Positions 35,201-48,353 of a DNA stretch of 64,000 bases are shown one piece after another; position 1 is the stretch's first letter, and each line of letters starts with the position of its first letter. The notes below the pieces were generated by a model. That model had not been told where the DNA came from, did no database searches, and saw only the letters and a program-made list of their open reading frames with translations. The DNA comes from Diospyros lotus (lineage: Eukaryota; Streptophyta; Magnoliopsida; Ericales; Ebenaceae): assembly GCF_014633365.1 (NCBI RefSeq), contig NC_068341.1, positions 310,001-374,000 of the forward strand, read 5' to 3'. Position numbers and translations under genes: made by a program.

Positions 35201-38040
35201 TTGTGTGCTTAAAAATTTACTTTGCAGGTCATTCCTCCGGGAATGGACTTCAGTAATGTGGTGGTTCAAGAAGATAATGCTGAAGTTGATGGAGAACTGA
35301 CAGCGCTAACTAATTCAGACGGTTCTTCTCCAAAATCACTCCCTGCAATATGGTTGGAAGTGAGCATACAATTTATGTGCTTCCTAGTGTATATATTTTT
35401 TCCGCTAATATTGTAAGTTAATTGAACTGTATTTGCAGGTGATGCGTTTTCTAACAAATCCCCATAAGCCAATGATTTTGGCCTTATCAAGACCCGACCC
35501 AAAAAAGAATATCACCACTCTTGTCAAAGCCTTTGGAGAATGCCGTCCATTGAGAGAACTTGCTAATCTTGTGAGTAAGGTGTCACAATTGCTGGTTGAA
35601 CTATTATATGACATAATCAAGCGCGTCTCTGAATGCTCTAATACTGCGTGCAGACTCTTATAATGGGAAATAGGGATGATATAGATGAGATGTCTTCTGG
35701 GAATGCTAGTGTCCTGACAACTGTATTAAAACTGATTGATAAATATGATCTATATGGCCAAGTGGCCTTCCCAAAGCATCACAAGCAAAGTGATGTTCCA
35801 GAAATCTACCGCCTTGCTGCAAAAACTAAGGTTCCTTGTAGTTTACAGTTTCTGGTACTTGCTGCTTTGCATGGTTTATTGTGGTGTTTTACCAAGGGTT
35901 GCAACTATGGCAGGGAGTTTTCATAAATCCAGCTTTGGTTGAGCCATTCGGGCTCACCCTGATTGAGGTTCGTATTAATTACTTTTCCATTTTCGTGGTC
36001 TTATGTCAACTTCTGTTCTGAAAATGAGGGTCAAAATCTATTATGGTTGAAATGATCTAGGCTGCAGCCCATGGACTTCCGATGGTGGCAACTAAAAATG
36101 GGGGACCAGTCGACATTAACCGGGTAATTAGAGGACCTCTTGTCACTAATTTGTCAATTGTCGAGTTTCTTTTGATATTTTGACGTCGCATTCTTAGCAA
36201 CTCATCTGGAGGAATTTTGATATAAATTATGCCAAAAAGGAAAAATGGGCAATATACGTTGAAACCATGAATTCATTCCTCTGACACCTCTCCTGGTGTT
36301 TGTTCTTCTCTTTTCAGGCTTTGAACAATGGTCTCCTTGTTGATCCTCATGATCAGCAAGCGATTGCCAGTGCGCTGCTTAAGCTAGTATCAGAGAAGAA
36401 CTTATGGCATGACTGCAGAAAGAACGGCTGGAAGAACATCCATCTTTTTTCTTGGCCTGAACACTGCCGCACGTACTTGACGAGGGTGGCCGCCTGTCGG
36501 ATGCGACACCCACAGTGGCAAACGGACACCCCATCAGATGAATTTACCGCTGAAGAGTCCTTTAATGATTCATTGAAGGATGTGCAAGATATGTCCCTTA
36601 GGCTGTCTGTTGATGGGGAAAAATCATCACTAAATGAGTCAGTTAACGGAGAGAATGCAACCAATGGTGATCCCGAGCTACCAGACCAAGTAAAACAGGT
36701 GCTAAGGAGGATGAAGAAGCCAGAAACAGAGCCCCAAGACTCTGAAAGCGGCGGGAAACTGCAGGAAGCTGGTAATACTGTTGCAAGCAAATATCCCATG
36801 TTGCGGAGGCGGCGGCGTTTGATTGTCATAGCACTTGATTGCTATGATTGCAATGGAGCCCCCGAGAAAAAGATGATTCGCATAATCAAAGAGATATTCA
36901 GGGCTGTTAATTTAGTCTCCCAAACTGCCAGATTCTCCGGTTTTGCTATCTCAACAGCTATGTGTCTCTCAGAATTAACAGCCTTCTTGAAAGCAGGGAA
37001 TATTCAAATAAATGAGTTTGATGCTTTGATTTGTAGAAGCGGGAGTGAAGTCTATTACCCAGGCGCCTACACAGATGAAGATGGAAAGCTTTATCCGGAC
37101 CCAGATTATGCATCGCACATCGACTACCGGTGGGGTTGTGATGGCCTAAAGCAAACTATTTGGAAGCTACTAGGCTTAAATGAGGGTGGCCCTGTTCCTT
37201 CTACCAGTCCAATTGAAGAGGATGTGAAGTCTAGCAATTCCCATTGCTTCTCCTACTTTCTCAAGGATGTCAGCAAGGTGGGAAAAATTAAGGTTACTTG
37301 CTCCCTTAGTTAGTCCTCCTCGTTGTTGTGGTCGTCGTCTTCTTCTGTTGTAGGTTGGGGTGGGCGGTTTGTGTTAACAGTTAACTTGTACTGTTTGGCT
37401 TTTTAACTTGCAGGCAAAGAAAGTGGATGATATGAGGCAGAAGCTTAGGATGCGGGGTCTCCGTTGCCATCTCATGTACTGCAGAAACTCAACAAGGATG
37501 CAAGTTATCCCTCTCCTTGCATCTCGATCACAAACACTGAGGTAATATATCTCCTCGTAAATACATGCATGGCTGGCTGGCTCTAATTGGATTTTTATCA
37601 ATCCAGCCTCTTTAGCAAGTAATTAGCCAAATGTCCTGGCAACATATTTTGCTTTAAATTATCTTGAATTGAGATTCAATGGATAACAGTTCCAATGGGT
37701 ATTATTATTCTTGTTGCTTCTGAAGTTTGAAAGTAATTAGCATGCATTTACTTTCAGGTACTTTTTTGTTCGTTGGAGATTAAACGTGGCTAATATGTAC
37801 GTAATTCTTGGCGAAACTGGAGACACTGATTATGAGGAACTAATATCTGGTACGCACAAGACACTGATCATGAAAGGGGTTGTGGAGAAAGGCTCCGAAG
37901 AGTTGCTCAGAACAGCAGGAAGCTATCTGAAAGACGATATTGTTCCTGGAGAGAGCCCCTTGGTTGCCTGCACAAGTGGGGAACCAACAGCCGATGAGAT
38001 TGCTAATGCTTTAAAGCAAATATCTAAATCCACCACGTGA
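32280..38040 (+). CDS. Sucrose-phosphate synthase, class C (SPS4-like)
   Basis: Cytosolic enzyme making sucrose 6-phosphate from UDP-glucose and fructose 6-phosphate, the controlled step of sucrose synthesis. Twelve exons: 32280-32609, 32847-33109, 33673-33736, 33822-34520, 35228-35359, 35439-35570, 35654-35830, 35914-35967, 36061-36123, 36318-37277, 37414-37541, 37758-38040. All phases agree; 1,094 residues, usual length ~1,050. Start [16 protein letters not shown] is the conserved N-terminus. [16 protein letters not shown] and [13 protein letters not shown] match class C. The glycosyltransferase core shows [39 protein letters not shown] and the EPFGLTLIE (E-x7-E) box. The C-terminal third is the phosphatase-like domain ([32 protein letters not shown]). 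No disabling change. An Ala/Gly-rich insertion follows residue 18. The start is preceded by a (GA)n leader. Confidence 0.96.
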
Positions 38041-39876
38041 TGGCATGGCAGATACTAATCTCACATAATTTCATTCCGTTAAGTATAGTGTTTCTTTCTT
38101 CATTTCCGGCAACTTCTAATGGGGAATGTAGTAATAAGATTAGTACAAGCTAGCGTTTTCAAGTGTGGGATGCACTTAAATCTGTTCTGTAGTTAGAAGA
38201 TAATCCCATTGTTGACAAATGCTTTTGTTGTCAGATATACGAGGCCTCTATCTATTCTACAGCAGCAGCAGCTTTTCAAATCATTCAGAACAAATTTTGC
38301 ATGTCAATATTGTTGCTTTTGTGCCATCTTGGCGGATAGATTAACGAGGTAGGTAACAGGCATGGTGCTGGACCATATGACTAGAAACTAGACCTTGGCA
38401 ATATGGTCCAATAAGTTGCGTGTAGTATTATTTTGTTGAAGAGAGCAATTGATCATCAGTGCATGCTCCAGCTAGTGGCATATAGCTAGGTTGATGCCTG
38501 CATCCTAGATGTGATTTAGTTTCTGTATCATGCCCTGCCCAAAAAGCTTCTCAATCACTAATAAGTTCTTGCAGCGTTAATGCATCAAACCGACCCAAGG
38601 AATTTGCATTATCTGGCTGAACATATTAAGTTATAAGTGGATTGCATCAATACATATGTTTTTAAGTACCATTTTTTCATATCAACAATATGCAGGACAC
38701 AGTTTTATATCAATTCGCTGTTGTAGCTGCTTTGGGGTTGTTTGGATAGATCCCCCTTTAACTAGCTGTTGACTGTCTTGAAGAATTTTCCTAAGAAAAA
38801 AGACAATCTCATGAATTTCTCACATAAATTTATTCATATTAACAGAGAAAGTCAGATTCTTGTCAAATAGCCAATAAAATAAATCATATGCATTAATGAG
38901 AAAACCAACATCCCCTGCATCATCACAATCGAACTTTAGTTTCAGAGTCAAAATGTATTGAAATGGCTATATTATCTAAATAATGATGATTTGAACTGCA
39001 AGATAAGAAAATTAAATTATTTTCTCATTCAAAAAGTCTTATGTTTCAAGAATTCATATAATTCTGATGATTGCACATACAACCCAAATTTTTGTTCTAG
39101 AATAATTTTTAAGACAATATTATAAAGTGTAAAACTCACAATTATAAACTGTTATACTAACAAAATGTAGCAAAAAAGGAAAAAAAAATCATAACTTTAT
39201 AAGTCGGGTCCATTTCTTGTCAAATTCACGAACAATTGCGTGAACTTACCAAGTCTTACTCATTGAAAGCAAGATAATTTCCAAAGTTTCCATATGCTTT
39301 CTTAAGTCAACGTCATCAATGCCACTAATACAATTTAAGACACCATAATTATTGGGGTTTTGAATAATCTACAACCAATGAGAACAAAAAAAATAATAAT
39401 AAAATGAAATTTAAAACTTCTCACGTGTGTCACAAGAAGCATGCCTTTAAGTAAAATAACCTGCAACCTCTCAATAACGGAAGGATCTATTATGAAATTG
39501 AAGTTCATCCCATGAATCATTTCTTCTTTCACTTTTCTAAATTTTTGCTGATATTTTCATTTCCCTTCCATTGCCTGGCAAAAGAAATAATAATAAGTAA
39601 CAAAAAAAAGTAATAAATTTAAACTTTGTTATCATAATCAGAAGAGATCCTCATGCAGAATGCTGATGTAATTTCATTCAATGGCTTCTCTAGTTACCTA
39701 GGCAACGATTCTGGTAAGAGTCAACTAATAACAAGGTCTCAAAGTCTCTAGAACACCATGATAATGATATGATGCTATTAGTTCATTTATTTTTCGTTGT
39801 TTTCTAATTTTATCAAAAATATTTTTCCAGCAATTCTCATTTGAGCATTCCTCAAGTGCATTTTTCTTGTTTTCTT
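38041..39876. other. Downstream of SPS; no gene seen
   Basis: The SPS 3' UTR should occupy the first few hundred bases. The rest is AT-rich with no conserved reading frame, transposon end or RNA gene that I can recognise. Confidence 0.5.
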
Positions 39877-40113
39877 GTCTACATAAAGGTGAAGTCCTTC
39901 ACCTTAAGGGCCCCACACATTGTCCCACGCACGTGGAAGGAGTTAAACATGGTACACGGCGACACATCAGGTAGGAGGCACAGTGCATAGTGCCCACAAG
40001 GAGCCACTCCCACATGAGGATGGAACTCTCACACTGCGACTGCCATAATTCGAATCTGCATCCTTATCTGTAATTTACTACCTGACTGTCATTCATGCTA
40101 CGCCTAGAATATC
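39877..40113 (-). mobile_element. SINE-like insertion with 16-bp target duplication
   Basis: A ~237-bp insertion bounded by direct copies of TTTTTCTTGTTTTCTT (39861-39876 and 40114-40129). On the minus strand a B-box-like GATTCGAATT lies about 80 bases from the proposed 5' end, fitting a tRNA-derived SINE; the A box is unclear. The long duplication supports target-primed retrotransposition. Confidence 0.6.
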
Positions 40114-40129
40114 TTTTTCTTGTTTTCTT

Positions 40130-40600
40130 TTCTTCTAGAGTGGATGAAGGAAACATGATAACATCCCATCATCCTAATCACACCCAATTTAGATCTACTG
40201 CCTACCGGTCGGGTCCTAATCAATGGCAACAAAAAGAAATATTTACAGGAATTGGTATGGGAACCACAAGTGGGTTTATAGTGTATATGTCTGCAAATTT
40301 TGCTACTTTGCTAGAGAGGACTATCGAGACCAACTGTTCTAACAAAAATACTCCTCAGTTAACACTCAATTGCAAAATTAACCACTCGTCCAACTTATTT
40401 CTCTCTCCACTTCCCTTGCTTGCTCCAGCAATCGGCTCTCGCTGCCAACTCCTTGTCGCCACCACCTCGCCTCTCACTATCGCTGCACACCCTTCCCTCT
40501 TTGCAGCAATGGCAAGAGAAAGGATGCAACGGCGGCGAGAAGTGATTGCTGGAACAAGGGAAGGGGAGAGAGAGAAGCAAGTGAACGTTATATTGTGACT
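40130..40600 (+). other. Unidentified open stretch
   Basis: An open frame runs from about 40139 to 40598 after a good splice-acceptor-like TTTTCTTCTAG. Its first part reads like protein (FTGIGMGTTSGFIVYMSANF, a possible membrane segment); the later part is low in character. No family recognised. Could be an exon of a lost gene. Confidence 0.25.
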
Positions 40601-40782
40601 TCTTGTCTCTGTAAGGCTGTAGGTCAACTTTTTTGGCAAAGTAGCAAAATCCATATGTCTCCTTTCCATAATTTTAATTGTTATGGGATTGTGTGTGTTT
40701 ATTGTAAATAATTTGGGGGCTCAAAATTTATATTTTCAGATTTTTCTTGATTGGTAAATAATGGACAAAAAGCCCTCCGGTA

Positions 40783-41130
40783 ATGGCTGCTGGAATCAAA
40801 CACTCACAGCAAACCAAAGAAGATGTAGGTTTCTCCCTTGCTTTGCCATCTGTCATGGCTTAAATGATTCTTCTTTAACCTTAATCTTTGCATATTGCCT
40901 TTCTAGGGGATTCAAACAAGCAAGATATTGCTTCAACCGACATTCAAAGATACATATGTCAGCATTTAGACAGAACTTGCTTTATCTTCAATCATCACTT
41001 CTTTACCGGCATGATTTGGACTTCATTTGGGGGCAGGATACTATGTGGAATAATAATTTCAACGAAGCACCCAGCAAGCAAAATAAGAGAAACGCGAGAG
41101 CAAGTTTTAGAAGTAATACTATATATTTAG
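40783..41130 (+). CDS. Possible two-exon small membrane protein, unidentified
   Basis: Exon 40783-40828 begins AATGGCTGCTGG, a favourable plant start context, and ends at a GTTTCT donor. A 78-bp intron ends TTTCTAG, and exon 40907-41130 continues in phase to TAG. The predicted product is 89 residues with one hydrophobic segment (MIWTSFGGRILCGIIIST) and a basic/acidic tail (HPASKIRETREQVLEV). No family recognised. The model is tentative: the intron is near the small end for plants and coding potential is modest. Confidence 0.3.
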
Positions 41131-41382
41131 ATTAGAAATGAAAGGTGCCATCCCCATTTCCGGTCTAAAAGAATAGTATTATTCAAATTTCACATCTTTT
41201 TCTTTACAAGACTAACTAGCCTAGTTCACATTTTATTGAATCTGACACACTCACATTCTTTGTTGGTGTGACGTCCTTAGAGAGAGGAGAGAGCAAGAGG
41301 ATATGGCATTTTGGGATAGCGTAAGTACATTTTGAGAAAGCATAGGTAAAAATTTCTCTGTAAATCAGATGAAGCGTCATTG

Positions 41383-41532
41383 GCATTGTAAAGAAATGAC
41401 AAACAATAAAAGAAGTGACCCACTTGACTCAAAATTATGACACATGACATATGTGTTATTGACATTGTAAAGAAATGACAACAATAAAAGAAGTGACCTA
41501 CTTAACTCAAAATTATGACACATGACATATGT
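41383..41532 (+). repeat. Tandem duplication, ~75-bp unit
   Basis: Two adjacent copies of a unit running from CATTGTAAAGAAATGAC to CACATGACATATGT, differing by a few substitutions and a short indel. Confidence 0.85.
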
Positions 41533-44002
41533 ATTTCCAAGTGCAATTTTATGCACCTATGTTTAACGGGGTGAATTAAACCCCATTAATTTGGAAGGTA
41601 AAAAAGTTATTTTGGGGGTTTTTCTCTCTAAAAAACTCATTTTGTTTTTCTTTTTTCTCTCTCTCGTCGTTGCATTCTTGTTGCCTTCTCGCCGTTGCAT
41701 CTTCATCATCTTACTAATGTCACCTTATCTTGTCTCGTCGTTGCATCTTTCCTCTCTATAATAGTCGACAAGGATGTATTGACAATCGATGAGCAAGAGG
41801 CGGTGAGAGAATTGTTGAAGAAGAAAAGGGAAGAGGAAATGAGAGAGAAGAAAGGAGAGAGATGACCACCTCATAAAATTAATAGAAATTACTTGCACCT
41901 CCGTTTAAATGGGTGCACAAAATCGCACTCCGCATGTCCACCACAACAATGCTTCTTGGAATCTGAACCCTTTAATCCATCAGATCAAAAGATCGACGGC
42001 TACAATTATCTCTAGGCCAACTCGTTTGTTACTCCCAACGCTCCTTGATGCCTCACCTCACGCGCCCTTCTCGCTTCTCCGACTTGCGACGATTCTTTCT
42101 GCTTCTCCATTACTGGAGAGAAGAGAAGGAACGCGCACGCACAGTAAGTCGAATGTTTATGATATGAGTTGCGCAGAGGAGAGTCGAGGATAGAGGAATC
42201 ATGCTGCGGCAGACATGGATCTGTTAGTGATTTCCTTCTTTTTCTTCTTCTTCTTCTTTTATATATGGGTTCACTTTTCCCCTTCTCACTTTCCTCTTTC
42301 TCTGCAATTGGTTTGCTTCGTTCCGCACCTAAAAATTGATAATGCTATAAACCTTGAGCCATTTCCCAGTGAATTTTGTGGCGGGCCTTTGAATTATTAT
42401 ATGTTTTCTAGAGCTGTCTGTATTTGATCCCAACTTTGCCTGTAAGCGCTTCTAGGACTATGGTGTATTGTGCATCCAAATAGCACATCTTCTGTACTAT
42501 ACGTTTATGGTTGTTGAGTATATGCTGGTCGTAACTTGTGAAATCACTACGTGGGTTCTCTTGTATTCGACATTAACTGTGCTTCCCAGTATCCGTCTAT
42601 TCTACATTTTTGGATGTTCTCTTAATTCAAATTCGAAACCTCGTTGGATTGATGATTTTGTTGAAATATATAAAATAGTATTGCTTCTCTTTTGAATGTG
42701 TTGCCTCGCCAATGATGCAATAAATGACTTACATTCGCCAAATAGTTCATATAAAATTTGTACTTTGTAGGCTTTCCCTTTTTTTTTTTAACCTACTGCA
42801 CTAACTTAGTTACTCCTTATGCCACCAAACTTACAATCTAACTTGTCTTGCTAATCAGGGATATTAACAAATTTTTCTCTTGGTTGCATGACACAACACC
42901 TTCATCTTCATGTACGGTAATTGCTAGACAATTAAATCTAAATTGTTTCACCCATTTTCCTATGGCTTCAACTTTTAGGTCAGTAAGTGTTTGAATATAT
43001 TATTATAGATTTGGTTCCAGAGGTACTAGGCTAGATTCATAATTATGGTATTTCCCCCATTATTATTGATGCGCCTTGTATTGGTTTGCATGTCTGCCTC
43101 TCTTACTGGAAGATTCATGAGGGAGGCTTTTGTTGAGCCTAATTCCTAATAACTTGAAGTTTTTGGTTTCAAGTTGCCTTGATATGATTGTTATGGTGCC
43201 CTGCCCATAACCTGGGGCATACTTCTGTCAAAGGGTTTTATAGCTTACCGGCAACAATCCATGGCCATTATATCAGCTTGAGACAGAAGGTCCAAGTGGC
43301 CTTTCTAGGACCTGTGCTAGTGCTTAGTGGGTTATAGGTTAACCCTTAGGATGGGAATCATGAACTTTATTTGGGTTATCTTGAACATTTTCTCTAGTAT
43401 GCATGTCTAAACCATTTTGTGTCTTTAACTTCCCCAACTTTGCTTTCCTTAATTTTGCTCACTGAACTGGACAGTTGACTCCAACAGTTAGCTGCTCCTT
43501 GAACTACCAATTTGGCTTACACTGGTTGCTGACAATTGACTGACAGTGGACTGTTCCATAATATAGTTGATCCTTCAATTACCATTAACCTCACAATCGA
43601 CCATCCCATCCTTGTCAGTCAATGTTCTTAATCTTCTAATTTGGGCAATCGGTCCTTAGTTGACTGTCTTTTGTACAATTGATCATTTAGGCTCTTTGTC
43701 CTCACACAATTATCTGTTTTCTTTTGCAACCAAACTTCCAGGCCTGCTGATGCTTTCACAGGAAACCTGACAGTCAACTACTCATAACAATTGTGGCCCA
43801 TTTCCTTCATTTAGCTGACTTATCAATTGACTCTCACTTGGTTCCTGCTCAATCTTTACCTTGTGTAAGCTCAACCCACTTACATGCATTCATTATAAGT
43901 GCTCAAACCATGGTAATCACATCTATCCTATCTCACATAAAATTATACAAAGTAACTATATGTCTTTACATATTTCCAAGTTTCAAACTTCAACATGCTA
44001 TG
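41533..44002. other. Gene-poor interval before the copia element
   Basis: Contains a C/T-rich block near 42040-42130 and a consensus donor-like CACAGTAAGT at ~42139-42148, which could belong to a 5' UTR exon of a downstream gene. The stretch 43430-43990 has recurring CAATTGAC/GTTGACT motifs and looks like old retrotransposon sequence that continues beyond the copia insertion at 50245. No supportable coding region. Confidence 0.4.
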
Positions 44003-44283
44003 TGTGGAAGCATGTAATGTTTGAGTAGCAGTCTTTACCTATGTTGGTGATTTGTTAATTGTAATGTTATTTGTATTGTTGCTATATTGTTCAGGCTGTT
44101 ATAAGGCGGTTCTTATTGTATGAGATTGCATCAGCAATCTGTTGAAGTGGCGTGCTGTATATATATGCAGCTACGCCTCTTCCTCTTGTATCTTTTGAGT
44201 CATTCTTATTTCACTAGTGAAATTTTTGCAAGTTTTTTCCCTCTCGTGTTCTTTCTTTTCTCGTGCCCTAGGGTTTCATTGCA
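44003..44283 (+). repeat. 5' LTR of copia element
   Basis: 281 bp, TGTGGAAGCATG ... GTTTCATTGCA. Nearly identical to 49964-50244 apart from a small number of substitutions. Confidence 0.95.
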
Positions 44284-44295
44284 TGGTATCAGAGC
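44284..44295 (+). other. Primer binding site (initiator Met tRNA), copia
   Basis: TGGTATCAGAGC directly abuts the 5' LTR and is the exact complement of the initiator Met-tRNA 3' end. Confidence 0.92.
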
Positions 44296-47200
44296 CATAG
44301 CTCTACCTTGATGGCCTCCAATCCAGCTCTTAGTTCTTCTTCTCCACCACCCCGTTCTTCTTCTTCCTTATCATCCTCCTTGCAGTTAGATTTTGCGGCA
44401 GTGGCTAAGGCCTTTAGTTTCATTCTAATTAAGCTAGATTCCACTAATTATATTTTCTGGAAGGCTTAGATTCTTGCAACAATTTGAGCATTCGACTTGC
44501 TTCCATTCCTTAACAAATCACCACCTCTAACGAAGTATCTGTTAGATCCAGAGGCAAGCGAGGCTGGATCTCCTTTGGTCAATCTGAATTATCTGAATTA
44601 GATCAGATTTGATCAATTGCTGTTAGGATGGTTGTTTTCTACCATCGATAATGATGTATTAGTGCAAGTGATTCATTGTGAATCATCTACAGAGGTATGG
44701 ACTTCTTTGGAAAATCTTTATTCTCGTCAAACCATGGGTAAGTCCTTTCAATTGAAGCAACAGTTAAGGTTTATTAAGAAATATCCACTTTCTGTGAATG
44801 ATTATATTCTAAAGATCAAAACGATAGGGCATGCTCTTGCAGCCATTGGAGAACCTTTGAATTATAAGGATCTTTTACTTGCTATCTTAAATGGTCTGGA
44901 TCATGAGTATGAGATTGTTGTCGGTTTAATAACATATCAAATGGATGATATTGATTTAGAGAAGGTGCAATATCTATTGTTGATGCATGAGCAGAGGTTA
45001 GCAACCAAAAATTTGCCACCATCCTTTGCTAATTTTGATTATGTTATGTCTTTCTCTATGAATGTTAGTGTGCCGTCATATTCATCATGGAATGGTAGTG
45101 GTTTTGTTAATAATAGAGGTGGTTATGTACCAAGGGGTGGTGGTTATGTGAATAGAGGAGGCAGGGGTCGGGATAGAGCGTCTGGTAGGAGAATTTATTG
45201 CTAGCTATGTGGCAAACCAGGGTACTTTGCAGATAAATGTTATCATTGATTCGATAGAAGTTTTCAACAAACATCTAGCCAAGGATTTCGAAGATCTAAT
45301 AACGGTGTTCGGTCAGATTTGAGAGTGTATATGGCCTTTCTTAACGATTCTAATGGAGTCTACATGAGTGAAATATGATTAGTACAAGGGGCTCATTATG
45401 GCAACTTTCCTCAACCCTCTGAAAACTTATCTCAATCCTCTTTGCTAGATCTCTCATGGTTTGTTGATTCTGGAGCAACAAATCACATCACTGCCAATCT
45501 CAACAATCTGTCCTTACATGCTTCATATAATGGCATAGACAAAGTGGTCAGGGAATGGTAAGAAACTTCCTATCTCTAATATAGGTCTCAGTCAATTGTA
45601 TACACAAACAAAACCTACATCTATTATTTCATTGTCTAATGTTCTTCATGATCCAAGTATGAAGAAAAACCTAATTAGTGTTTCACAACTTACTCGTGAT
45701 CACAATGTTGTTGCTAAATTTCATTCCAATTCTTGTTTGATCAAGGACTAGGGTTTCGGGCTGGTGCTACTTCAGGGACACCTTAAGGATGGGTTCTATT
45801 GGCTGGTTCCACCATTTGATCATGTTGCTCACAGCAACTCGGCCCACTTCATCTAGCCTTTGTTTGCTAGTGACATCTTTTGAATAAATGTAATAGATAT
45901 GACTCATTTTGTCATTAGCTGTCACATAGTGCCAATGTAGCCCAAAATACTAATGTGTGCCAACAATAGCATGCAAGATTAGGGCATCCATCTTTCAATG
46001 TATTGAGATCTGTTTTGAATAAAATTCGTATTCCTTATTCACATTCAGCTCTTCCATTTTGTGATTCGTGTAAACTTAGCAAATTGCATCAGCTTCCGTA
46101 TGCTGATTGTGAAATCAAATCAACTAAACCGTTGGAGTTGGTATATTCAGACTTATGGGGTCTCTCTCTTGTCATGTCTATTGAAGGATATAGATATTAT
46201 ATTATTTTTGTGGATGCATACACTAGATGCACCTGGCTATATCCTTTAAAACTTAAGTCTAATGCTCTATCCACTTTTACAATCTTTCACAAGTTTGCTG
46301 AGCTTTAATATCAGACTAAACTTAAAGCCTTACAAACTGATAATGGGGGGGAGGGGGGAATTCAAAGCCTTTTTACCCTATATCTTCGTAGCAATGACAT
46401 ATAATCTCATTTTACTTGCCCTTATACTCACCAATAGAATGGCATGGCTGAAAGAAAACATAGACACATAGTTGAGATGGGCCTCACTCTATTAGCTCAT
46501 GCTCATATGCCATTAAAGTTTTGGGTAGAAGCCTTCCAGACTGTTGTTCATACAATTAACCTGTTACTAGCTTCTCCCATCAAGTTTAATACACCTTTTG
46601 ACTTACTCTACCTCAAACCACCCAATTATTTCTTGCTGCAACCATTTGGTTGTGCTTGTTTTCCCCATCTTAGACCCTATAATAAGTACAAATTTGATTT
46701 CCACTACCAAATGTGTCTTCCTTGGATATGGTCACACTCAAGCCAGCTACAAGTGTTTGCATCCATCGGAAAAGGTGTATGTTTCTAGATATGTGCAGTT
46801 CAACCCCAATGATTTTCCTTTTTTTACTTTGTTTCCATCCACCTCATCTTCTTCTTTATCACAATCAGTTCCTAATGGGTTTTCTACTTCATTCTTCCAA
46901 GCTCTTCCTTCTGTCACTTCTGTTTCTTTTTCTCCTCAAGTAGCACAGCCCTTAGCTCTTGTCATGTCTACCTTTGTTTCGACTGATTCTCATGTTCCTT
47001 CTACTGAATCTTTGTCTTCTCGTCATGAGATGCAATCTCTTTATTCTCAGCCACCTGCATCTAAATCTTGTTTACCTAGACCCAAAGTTACTCCTGCTCC
47101 CTCTATTTATCTTAGCTCACTAGATCCTAGTCTAAACAGCTTGTGACCTCTTCTCCCCATGCCTTAGTAAGTTCTCTTGAACCAAATTCAGTTCATGAGG

Positions 47201-48353
47201 CTCTTTTAAACTCACGATGGGTTAAGGCCATGGAGGAGGAATTTTAAGCTTTGCAGTGCAATCATACTTGGGATTTTGTTTTCTTCTCTAAGGATATGAA
47301 CCTGATTGGCTGTAAATGGGTGTTCCGGGTCACATACAATTTTGATGGGTCAATTCTTAAACATAAGGCCCGATTGGTGGCCAAGGGTTTTCTTCAAACC
47401 CCAAGAGTGGATTATGCAAAAACATTCAATCTAGTTGTTAAGGCACTAGCTATTAGAGTGTTGTTTTCATTAGCAATCACTTTTGGATGGAATATTCAAC
47501 AAGTAGATGTCAATAATGCCTTCCTTAATGGTGACTTGATAGAAGCAGTGTTTATAGCACAACTTGAGGGGTTTGTGAGTTCTCAATTTCCTTCACATGT
47601 GTGCAAATTGAGGAAGTCACTCTATGGCTTTAAGCAAGCTCCTCGAGCTTGGTATACAAAGCTGAGGGCTGCATTACAGAGCTGGGGTTTTTTCAGGGCC
47701 ATTTCTGATGCCTCTTTATTCATTAAACGAGCTTCTGGTTATGTATTGTTTGTTTTGGTATATGTTGATGACATTCTCATCACGGGTTTAGATCCTACAA
47801 AACTTAAGTCTTGTATTCGTGACTTGGATACTTACTTTGCCCTCAAGATTCTAGGATCAGTCAATTACTTCCCAGGGTTTGAGGCATACATCTAATAGTG
47901 GTATTTACTTGACCCAATCTAAGTACACTTTGGATTTGCTAAGGAAGGTTGCAATGTAGGACTGTAAACCCTATGACACACCTATGATTTCGAGTGTTTC
48001 TTTGATTGATGAGAGTGATTCATTCTCTAATCCGTCGTTGTATAGGACTATCATTGTCTCTCTACAATATTTGACATATACACGCCCGAATATTGCCTTT
48101 GTGGTTAACAAGTCAAGCCAATTTTCGTCTGCACCCAAGTTACAACACTGGTTAGCCTACAAATGATTGCTTATATATCTTAAGGGGACTATTGGCTTGG
48201 GTCTATTGTTCTCTCCATCACCTAATGATATGTCCCTAGCTGTTTATACATATGCTGACCATGCTAGTTGCAAGGTTACAAAGAGGTCCACTAGTGGGTT
48301 TTGTATGTTTCTTGGCAAAAATCTAATTGTGTGGGGTTCCAGGAAGCAGTCAG

